NCBI GenBank assembly: GCA_003427395.1
Contig: BFEA01000022.1
Location: forward strand, 4,854,999 to 4,882,429
Origin: Chara braunii
Lineage: Eukaryota; Streptophyta; Charophyceae; Charales; Characeae
DNA length: 27,431 nucleotides
Direction: 5' to 3'
The position numbers were made by a program, and so were the translations under genes. Below, in pieces: positions 9,824 through 17,187 of the stretch. The notes beneath the pieces were generated by a model. That model did no database searches. It saw nothing but the letters and a program-made list of their open reading frames with translations, and was not told the origin of the DNA. Numbering within the stretch: position 1 is the stretch's first letter; each line of letters opens with the position of its first letter.

Positions 9824-10348
9824 CCAGAGGAATGGAGACCCTATAGCTTTGTGCTGCTGAGAAGTGAGCTGGTGGTTCCAAACAGTGAGATCCTTGGGAA
9901 GACAGCAGGCACACACAAGGTGCATGCACATTAGCAGTCACCGCACCACATGTGTGCACCACAAGTGCCGTCCTATATTATTCCAAACCATGTATGAGGA
10001 TGAGCGTAGCTATCATGGATGACAATTGACAGTGCACTGAAATGCCAATTTTGAAGAGTTTTTCAGACTACTGAGCCCCGGCCCAGCCATCCTAACTATC
10101 GACTGAGCTTCATTTCAGGACATACCAGCAACAAACTTTCCTTGGACAAGAATCCCAAGCGTTTGTTCACTTCTCCAACTACTCATGCATTCAACATAGT
10201 CCATCCTCACAATGGCTCGCATGGAAGCTAAGGAGCCAATTGTTCTCGTTCTTTTCAGAAGGCCCCTCAGGTCGGCGTTGGCAAGAAGAGTTTTCGAAGT
10301 CCTACAGACCAGAGACTTCTCATTGCGAGGGTTGGGGGAACATACTAG
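9824..10348. other. No recognised feature
   Basis: Mixed-composition sequence with no gene, repeat or RNA I can identify. It is the immediate flank of the SINE insertion. Confidence 0.4.
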
Positions 10349-10357
10349 AGACGTCCT

Positions 10358-10464
10358 TATTTTTTTTCTTTTCTCTTTAACTGATTCTATTGAAACTTGA
10401 ACTCAGGTCTTGATTTCAACAGTTCACATTGGAACTTCACGGGTGTTCCAACTGAGCTACTGCC
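10358..10464 (-). mobile_element. tRNA-derived SINE with intact target-site duplications
   Basis: The minus strand starts GGCAGTAGCTCAGTTGGAAC. It contains an RNA polymerase III A box (TAGCTCAGTTGG, 10459-10448) and a weaker B box (GAGTTCAAGTTTC, 10404-10392). The 3' end is A-rich (AGAAAAGAAAAAAAATA). Perfect 9-bp duplications AGACGTCCT flank it at 10349-10357 and 10465-10473. The head resembles a tRNA 5' half, but the anticodon arm does not give a convincing full tRNA. At 107 bp with an A-rich tail and duplications it is a short SINE that would have been mobilised by a partner LINE not seen here. Confidence 0.8.
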
Positions 10465-10577
10465 AGACGTCCTATTGCTAGTACTGGGAGAAAGAAGTGA
10501 TTGCATGTGCACCATAAGATGATTCCAAGCAGTATGCAAGTGAAAGGATTTCACACAGTGTCTGTGTCCTGTGTACC

Positions 10578-10630
10578 GGTCCCAGAGTCCCACTTGGTCC
10601 CAGTCCCATGTGTCCCGGTAGGTCCCGATC
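10578..10630. repeat. GTCCC-rich cryptic repeat
   Basis: GTCCC occurs six times within about 50 bp (first at 10579, last at 10622-10626) with irregular 7-13 bp spacing. Weaker AGTCC copies continue to about 10760. Confidence 0.7.
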
Positions 10631-10639
10631 CCAGGGTCC

Positions 10640-11473
10640 TAGGAGTCTGGTAGGGTCCAGTAGACAAAACATTGCAGTTCAGTAGAAGTCAGGCTGGTAT
10701 CCGACAAGAAAAGTCCAAAGCCCCAGTCCAAATTTGCAGCAGCATCCCAGGAAAGTCCGGAGGTTGACAGGCCGCGGAGACCGGTACTGGTTCGAAGCAG
10801 GCAAAGAACAAGCCAAGTCCCTATTTATAGCTGCTACACGGGTCTCTTAACATCACTTGTCAATTCGCGGGTTGAGGAAGCGCTGCTTAACGCTCGTGCG
10901 ATTACATGCGACCTCGAAGAGGACAGCGTCGACGGAAAGGACGAAGGGTTGCGCCATAGCTAGAGTCGTCCGAGGGGGACGGTGGCGGCCATAGCCAGAG
11001 TTAAGGTAGAGGTAGACGAAGGTGGGTATATTTAGGAAGCGAGAGAGGGAGAGGATGAGTGATACAAGGTCGGAGTGTGAGAGCAAGCGAGGCTGAGCGA
11101 TGAAAGACTTGTGAGAGAGAGAGAGGGAGAGCCGTAAGTGCTAGGTTACCTGGTTGAGGCACTGTGCGAGGTTGCGGGCATAGCCGCTGAACTCAAACTC
11201 GATCTCTGTATAGTATGATAATGTTTTGAAGTGCTTTCTGCTCGGAGGAACTGTTTTAAGCTATCTCATGACTTTGCGACTTCTCTGTGAATGTTCTGTT
11301 CTGTGTGAGCATCGAATTGAGCTTGAATTGGGTTGGTTTCATTGCACAGGCCAGTCTTCTGTACAGGTTCAAGCGACTCAGCCTTGAGTATTGAGCTCAT
11401 ACTCTGTGACTTTCTGAAATTTCTCCAGCTCAGCTTCTTATTCAAAGCAACTGCTGCTAGGTGGATCAGAGTG
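10640..11473. other. Unrecognised; contains a TATA-like site
   Basis: No gene is recognised. CTATTTATAGC near 10820-10832 is a good TATA-box match on the plus strand. GAGAG-rich text lies at 11035-11130. No coding sequence follows the TATA-like site. Confidence 0.3.
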
Positions 11474-11833
11474 ATTCTCCCCAAAACAGAAGGAAAAACT
11501 GTGACAATCAGACTATGTTTTCCTTTCCTTCAGTCACTTAATTTTTAGAAAAATAAACGAAAAAAACACTCCACTAAGTCCACTCGGATTTGGGCCTTCA
11601 TTCTCCCCAAAACAGAAGGAAAAACTGTGGCCATCAGACTATGTTTTCCTTTCCTTCACTCACTTGTTTCTTAGAAAAATAAAAGAAAGAAACACTCCAC
11701 TCGGATTTGGTTCTTCATTCTCCCCAAAACAGAAGGAAAAACTGCGGCCATCAGACTATGTTTTCCTTTCCTTCCCTCATTTATTTCTTAGAAAAATAAA
11801 AGAAAAAAACACTCCACTCGGATTTGGGTCTTC
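11474..11833. repeat. 117-bp satellite, three tandem copies
   Basis: Copies at 11474-11599 (126 bp), 11600-11716 (117 bp) and 11717-11833 (117 bp) all begin ATTCTCCCCAAAACAGAAGG. The first copy is longer by a 9-bp stretch (AAGTCCACT) near its end. The later two copies are more alike, which suggests the most recent duplication is between them. Confidence 0.93.
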
Positions 11834-11940
11834 CTCAGGTCATGTCACAGCCTAGCATTTGCAAAATTCGACTTGAACCAGCTAATCAAACATGCCATTA
11901 GTTTAAAAATTAAAGAGCTCGGTAATAATGAGGGAGGGAT

Positions 11941-12427
11941 ATCACTCAACCGTCCAACCAAATAACGAGTTATGAGTGAGTGAGTGAGTGAGTGAGTGAG
12001 TGAGTGAGTGAGTGAGTGAGTGAGTGAGTGAGTTAGTGAGTGAGTGAGTGAGTGAGTGAGTGAGTGAGTGAGTGAGTGAGTGTGAGTGAGTGTGAGTGAG
12101 AGAGTGACAGTGAGAGTCAGTGAGTGACTGAGAGTGAGTGAGTGAAAGTGAGTGCGTGAAAGTGGGTGAGTGAGAGTGAATGAGTGAGTGAGTGAGAGTG
12201 AGTGAGTGAGGGAGGGAGGAAGGAAGGAAGGAAGGGAGGGAGGGAACGGACGGATGGACGGACGAACGAATCAATCAATTGAATGAAGCAAGCAATTGAA
12301 TGAATGAATGAATGAATGAATGAATGAATGAATGAATGAATGAACGAATCAATCAATGAACAAATCAATCAATGAACAAATCGATCAATGAACAAATCAA
12401 TCAATGAACGAATCAATCAACGAACTT

Positions 12428-12487
<60 letters not shown>

Positions 12488-12540
12488 GCCAATCAATCAA
12501 TCAATCAATCAGCCAATCAATCAATCAATCACTTGATCAA
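11941..12540. repeat. Compound tetranucleotide microsatellite
   Basis: (TGAG)n from about 11973 to 12090 breaks up into TGAG/TGTGAG variants to about 12210. It is followed by GGAA/GGAG and CGGA/CGAA, then (GAAT)n at about 12298-12340 and (CAAT)n to about 12535. Both strands lack stops over long stretches, giving Leu-Thr-His-Ser and Ile-Asn-Gln-Ser repeats. These are repeat artefacts, not proteins. Confidence 0.95.
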
Positions 12541-12657
12541 TGGATAGAACGACAAGCTGCTTGGCAAGAGAAAGTTGTGTGGGAAGAGACAGGGGAGTTG
12601 AGAAGAAAAAAGGTAAACCTGAGGAGAGGAAGGAGGGTTGGGAAGAAAGAAACTAAC

Positions 12658-12855
12658 CCTGCCAGCTGCCAAGTCCATGGCATTGAGTTTCTCAGCCAAC
12701 GAACCCTGCCTTGATTCAATATCCTCCTGTATCTTTCTCCTCCTCTCAGCAGCCTCCACCTTTGCAACTGCCTCTATACTTGGATACAGTTCAGAGCTCC
12801 ATACGATGGGCTTGCCACTCGGCCGAGGAATACCTCTCCTTTCCGACCACGCCAT
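12658..12855 (-). CDS. Plausible first coding exon of an unrecognised host gene
   Basis: The ATG at 12855 follows an in-frame TGA four codons upstream. The frame encodes exactly 66 residues up to a good splice donor (AGG|GTTAGT, intron from 12657). The peptide has a short basic N-terminus, then PSGKPIVWSSELYPSIEAV. A charged, helix-prone stretch KVEAAERRRKIQEDIESRQG ending in LAEKLNAMD follows. Composition is protein-like, unlike the low-complexity neighbours. If real, its intron contains the compound microsatellite. I found no second exon and do not recognise the family; the layout would suit a small organellar or ribosome-associated protein, but that is speculation. Confidence 0.4.
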
Positions 12856-13865
12856 CTTTCCAGTTCAGGGACACATGCACTGATGCCTTCCCCACAAGTG
12901 CGCTCCCCTCCTCCCCCCCTTCCCTTGGTAATCACAGCCCCAGGCGTAGTCAAATAAGGAGTTTTGTGTGCCTCATTCTGAGTAAATTGTACACATCTTA
13001 AATCCGGTGCTCCAGTCCTGCACAATTCTCCAAAAATCACTACAGAAAAGCCTCCTACTATAGCAGGTTGCAGAAAACTGCCCAAAGGCTACATTTACCT
13101 AACCCACCCCCGTTTTATGTTTGGTTATGGATCTTCTCTTGGGCCTGTTTTTGTTTCTGTTTTTGCTTTCTTGGATTTGTGGATGATGCAAACTGAGAAC
13201 AGCAAAGGAAAAGAAAAATGTACAGCATGTCCAAACTTTCATTTTCGTTCACGGAATCAATACAATGATAGAATCTCATGATACGAAGCTTAGGCTCAGC
13301 AGCGGGAGGGGCCTCGTCCCACTTACAACACTGAGTTCTCAACCGCGTCTGGTGGCATCATTGGACAGAGGCCTGCCTTAGATATGTTGGAAATAGATCA
13401 GTAGGAAAATATAGGGAGATATTCAGCATGAACCTATTAGATTTGCTGAATTTGAATTCATTTTCTAGATTTTTTTGTAGATTGAGATCTATTTTCTAGA
13501 TGCTTTGGCCCTTTTCGTTTGGGCGGGAAATGAGAAGGCCTTCATCTGCCCTATCCTTGATAACTCAACGCCATCCGCCTCTACAAACTTCAAAAAAGGG
13601 AGGATGGCAGTTTCGTTGTCATAATTATATGACGGCATACCCACAAAAGTTCTTCATATACCACCCAGAACAGCTTCGGTTTCACGCACGCTGAGAGAAA
13701 CGAACGTGTATGTGTCCATTTTTGGCTCTACATATGTTTCGAACCACCATTACATCGGACGCTGTTTTTCACTAGCCTCCGACGCGCTGCATGCCAGAAG
13801 AAAACCGGACCGGCATGGACGCAATTTTTCTTCTTTTTGGCTGGCGGCACCAGCCATCATGATCC
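12856..13865. other. No recognised gene
   Basis: The minus strand from 13085 to 12774 and from 13342 to 13115 has short open stretches without recognisable domains. The first overlaps the candidate exon in another frame. Positions 13500-13694 on the plus strand have a 64-codon open frame (KKGGWQFRCHNYMTAYPQKF) of unknown nature. It lies next to the mitochondrial-type rRNA fragment and could belong to the same transferred piece. Confidence 0.3.
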
Positions 13866-14166
13866 CCAATAGTTGGAGTCGTAATTAGTACGAGTAAGCT
13901 TCATACCTCACGGTGCTTTTACTTTTCACCTATTCAAGTGATGGTCTTTCACTTTGTATGATAACTTTTTCAAGAGGGGTTTCCCGCTTATATGCTTTCA
14001 GCGGTTCTCCCATACCAACGTAGCTACCCGGCAATGCCACTGGCATGACAACAGGTCCACCATAGGTTGACCCATCCCAGTCCTCTCGTACTAGGGATGG
14101 CTTCTCTCAGTTCTCTGCAAATCACCAACGGTAGATAGCAACCGAGCTGTCTCATGACATTCTAAT
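13866..14166 (-). pseudogene. rrnL: Mitochondrial-type LSU (23S/26S-like) rRNA 3'-end fragment
   Basis: Read on the minus strand it contains highly conserved LSU rRNA signatures in the right order. These are TCATGAGACAGCTCGGT near 14155, AGTACGAGAGGACTGGGATGG near 14095 (sarcin-ricin-downstream region), and GTCATGCCAGTGGCATTGCC. GGGTAGCTACGTTGG, CGCTGAAAGCATATAAGCGGG and a terminal GTACTAAT near 13890-13880 follow. The AAGCGGGAAACCC form is bacterial/mitochondrial, not nuclear 28S. Several substitutions at universally conserved sites mark it as a decayed copy, most simply a nuclear insertion of mitochondrial DNA. Only the last 290 bp or so of the gene are present. Confidence 0.85.
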
Positions 14167-14640
14167 TGTTATCTCCGGTAGCCCCGGACCCCCAAAACTT
14201 TCAGACATATATGTCCTCGCAAAAAGTCACAAGCTCGATTTCCCTGGGGCGCATTGTGCTGGTTTGATGCTGGACTTTGGTCAACTGCACAACTTGACCT
14301 TAGCTTGGTTCAAACCATGGCAACTGGCCGAACGTCTGGACCGGAATCCAGACGGTCCGATTGTTTGGGTATGGGTCCAGTGTCCGGTCTGGTAGGCCTG
14401 GATTGGGCCCAATTTTGAAAAATTCAATTTTTTTTGGGGGGGGGCCTAGGACGTTTTTTCGGGTCCTAGGCCGCCCCCAAAAGATGCCCCCGGTATTTTT
14501 TGGCCGTTTCAGGACCTACCGGCCACCGCCAGACGCCTCCAACAGCTCCCGCTGCTGTTTGTACTACGGTGGTAGTTCATCAGATGAGGATGAGTCCGAC
14601 TCCGAAAATGAAGCGCTGGCTGCTAAGCGCCACAGAACGT

Positions 14641-14642
<2 letters not shown>
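14167..14642. other. Unrecognised; contains a G-rich/C-rich inverted repeat
   Basis: GGGGGCCTAGGA (14440-14451) and TCCTAGGCCGCCCCC (14464-14478) form an imperfect inverted repeat with a T-rich loop. An open plus frame from 14361 runs on into the AG tract and shows no domain. Confidence 0.35.

Positions 14643-14722
<80 letters not shown>
14643..14722. repeat. (AG)40 microsatellite
   Basis: Eighty bases of uninterrupted AG. In the surrounding plus frames it reads as Arg-Glu repeats, an artefact of the dinucleotide. Confidence 0.97.
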
Positions 14723-14726
<4 letters not shown>

Positions 14727-14965
14727 TTGGTCAGATCTGCGATCCGTCTTAGATCTGGTCCTGACCAGATCTCAGTTCTGTTCGTACGCAGATCTGAATA
14801 ACGTTTTTTTTTGTTTGTTTTTTTTCAAACAGGTCCTTATGGCCCTGGCGCCATTTCCATTCTGGGGAGCATCAGTCCGGTTCCTATTCCACTGGCAAGT
14901 CAGAATACAATGTTACATCATGACACACACTCACGCTTCCTTCCGTCTGGCCGAAGGACCCCTGA
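14723..14965. other. 5' flank of element 2, no feature recognised
   Basis: Several AGATCTG words occur at 14733-14795, then a T-rich stretch. The sequence ends CCCTGA directly before the LTR. Because the 3' LTR is truncated, a target-site duplication cannot be tested. Confidence 0.4.
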
Positions 14966-16149
14966 TGTGGCATACTGCGTAGCCACACGGGCCCTGCAGG
15001 GCCCGTCCCGGACATTCAGCCTAAAAGCCTAAAACTTAGGGCTTACAGGCCCCGGTCGTTTCAGTCTGAAAGCTGAAAAACGAGGGCCTGCAGGCCCTAC
15101 TCCGTTTCAGCCTATTTCTGGGTCTTTCAGACCCAGAGTTTTTCCAACCGGAAACGGAGGGCCTTTTTCAGGCCCTCATTGTTTCGACCGCCCCTAAGAC
15201 TCAGGCACTTAAACAGGGATGTGGAACAGGCCAGAAATAGCCTGTTCCTCACGAGCTTGAGCAGGAGCTGCAGCGGCAGCCCCTGCCTCCGATCGGCATT
15301 GGCAAGAGCAGCCTCCTGGAGTGCTCGCCTGCAGTCAGGAGGCTCGCCTGCAGTCAGGAGGCACCCGGTAGTACATAGGCAGTTCCCATGCACTTCCCAG
15401 GTAGGAAGTTGTCGGTAGTCTTCAGGATTCGGCCGCAGCACTCCGGAGGAGCGCTGCAGTAGTCTTCAGCGCTAGGCAGTAGTATGAGCGCTAGCTGTAG
15501 TCTTCGGCGCTGGGCGCCCATAGCCATAGTGGTAGTCTTCAGCGCTGGGCGCTATTAGGTGGTTGATCGTAGAGTTGGGGGAGATGGCTGGCGGAGGCCA
15601 GCGGTACTTACATGTGGCGCCATAGCTCCAGCTCCATCTTCGAGGTACCTGCATCAAGGCGCGAACTTCACAGGTTAGTACTGGACACAGAGAGAGAGAG
15701 AGAGATTTCTTCTTCTTCCTCTTCTAAGTCCACCATCTCTTCTCACCCTCTCGCCACCTGACTTCTCAGACTACGACAGAGAGAGAAAGAGTTGTGACTT
15801 GAGACTTGACGACATTGGATCCAGACTGGACATTTGGGATTCAGACATTTCGACGAGGGACTATTTGGGCCTGTGCCGAGACTTGGTGTTGACGACATTC
15901 CCATCTTCCCCTCCTCTTCGTCTAACCCCTCCTTCTTCGTCTGTGTATGTTTGGGGCTGGCGCAGTCTTCTTGTGTGAAGCGCCAGACCCCCTTCACACC
16001 AGATAACGATGATGATGATGATGTGTTCAGGGCTGCATTGAAATATTGATTGTTCGGATCATTCGTATCTAAGTCTTCCGCTGTGTTATCTTGTACTTTG
16101 TATTGAGAGGTCGGTTCTTGTTCTGGTCTGCACGTTACAGTATGCAACA
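14966..16149 (+). repeat. 5' LTR of element 2
   Basis: It starts TGTGGCATACTG and ends GCAACA (TG...CA), 3 bp before the PBS, giving 1184 bp. Its first 126 bp match 22732-22857 without gaps and with five differences by eye (about 96%). The start forms a hairpin (TGTGGC/GCCACA). It is followed by palindromes GGGCCCTGCAGGGCCC (14989-15004) and GGGCCTGCAGGCCC (15084-15097). Hairpins with arms GGGTCT/AGACCC (15120-15134) and GAGGGCC/GGCCCTC (15157-15177) come next. A 19-bp tandem pair lies at 15323-15360, repeated GTAGTCTTC(A/G)GCGCT words at about 15460-15550, and a short AG run near 15691. No convincing TATA box was fixed. Confidence 0.88.
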
Positions 16150-16152
16150 GTT

Positions 16153-16164
16153 TGGTATCGGAGC
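16153..16164 (+). other. Primer-binding site of element 2
   Basis: TGGTATCGGAGC differs at one position from the common plant initiator-Met PBS TGGTATCAGAGC. It lies 3 bp past the LTR end. The same G occurs in element 1, which suggests it matches the host tRNA rather than being a mutation. Confidence 0.88.
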
Positions 16165-16261
16165 GGACCTCTCATTCAGAGGACCCGCTCAATCAAGTAG
16201 CCAGCTTGCTGATCTATTGATCACTCGTTAGTAACGCAAGTACGACTTCGTCAAATCTCTG

Positions 16262-16480
16262 AAAAAAAAAATTCTCGCAACAACTATCTGAAAATTTGAA
16301 ATTTCTGATATTGGCATTTCGTTTTACCTGAAAATTTCTGATATTAGTAGTTCGTTTTTACGTAACAAATATCTGAAAATTTCTGATAAATTGCATTTCG
16401 CTTTGTCTGAAAATTCCCGATAGTAGCTTTTCGTTTCTCTGATATTTCGCATACATAGCTGAAAGTTCTGAAGTTAGTAT
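16262..16480. repeat. Leader repeat block A (TCTGAAAATTTCTGAT units)
   Basis: About five diverged copies of a 40-60 bp unit combine TCTGAAAATTTCTGATA with an A/TTTCGTTTT-like end. AT-rich, with no coding content. It lies in the untranslated leader of element 2. Confidence 0.7.
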
Positions 16481-16489
16481 TTCGTTCTC

Positions 16490-16765
16490 TAGGCATATTG
16501 GGATAACGATAGAAGTGGTCATATTCTCGGAAACTGGAATTATTCTTTTCTGAAAATCGAATTTCCATTCTATCTCGCAAAATTTTTTTGAAAACCGAAA
16601 TCTTGCGAAGCCTACCAATATTGCGTTAGGCATATTCGGAGGTTGCCATATTCTCAGAAAGTGGATTTCGTTGTTTTCTGAAGATCGCATCTTTACTCCA
16701 TTTCGCCAAAAAAAATTTCAAGATCGCAGTTTGTAAAAGCCGAAACTTTGCGGAACCTAGCCTAG
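16490..16765. repeat. Leader repeat block B, 137-bp imperfect duplication
   Basis: Two copies start TAGGCATATT at 16490 and 16627. Both proceed through CATATTCTC(G/A)GAAA, TTTTCTGAA, ATTTCGCC/ATCTCGCA and a terminal GCG(A/G)A(A)GCCTA/GGAACCTA-like text. Positions 16820-16880 after it are poly(A) and poly(T) rich. Confidence 0.7.
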
Positions 16766-16981
16766 ATCTCGTTCATAGTACTCTTCTGACATGTCCTACT
16801 CATAATAGATCGACAGATATACAAAAAAAAAAAAGAAAAAAAAAAGGAAGTAGTCCTCTTTTATTTTTTTTTATATTTTATTTTTATCTGTTGATTAGGG
16901 CCGGAGGAAAGTATTGTTGGGTTGGTTTCCTACCTGCGTCTTCCCTCCCACCCACCCTTTGCATGCATTTCCGGGATGGTA

Positions 16982-17185
16982 CAGTGACACATCAGCAGTG
17001 CCACGTCAGACAGTGCCACGTAAGCAGTGCCACGTCGGCAGTGCCACGTCAGACAGTGCCACGTAAGCAGTGCCACGTCAGCAGTGCCACGTCAGACACA
17101 GTGCCACGTAAGCAATGCCACGTCAGTAGTGCCACGTCAGACAGTGCCACGTAATCAGTGCCACGTCAGCAGTGCCACGTCAGCA
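16982..17185. repeat. Leader array of ACGT-core motif TGCCACGT, 13 copies
   Basis: Unit CAGTGCCACGTCAG, about 14 bp, is repeated 13 times after one degenerate copy at 16982. The spacer after CACGT cycles TCAGA, TAAG, TCAG/TCGG four times, so the array is a higher-order repeat of a 42-45 bp trimer. CCACGTCA is a known plant bZIP-type ACGT element. The array ends 2 bp before the gag ATG at 17188, inside the transcribed leader. Whether it acts as an enhancer is inference. Confidence 0.92.
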
Positions 17186-17187
17186 AC

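Noticed and set aside
10445-10473. Functional tRNA gene on the minus strand
   Set aside because: The A box is good, but the B box is weak and no cloverleaf with an anticodon arm could be built. The A-rich tail and target duplications fit a SINE instead.
12388-12714. Long open frame with Ile-Asn-Gln-Ser repeats
   Set aside because: It is the translation of the (CAAT)n microsatellite plus flank. The opposite strand is equally open, as expected from a tetranucleotide without stop words.
14361-14982. Two overlapping open frames with long Arg-Glu repeats
   Set aside because: They depend on the (AG)40 tract. The flanking residues show no domain and the frames disagree.
16982-17185. CRISPR-like array
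   Set aside because: The 14-bp units are directly tandem with 0-4 bp differences between them. There are no unique spacers and the genome is eukaryotic.
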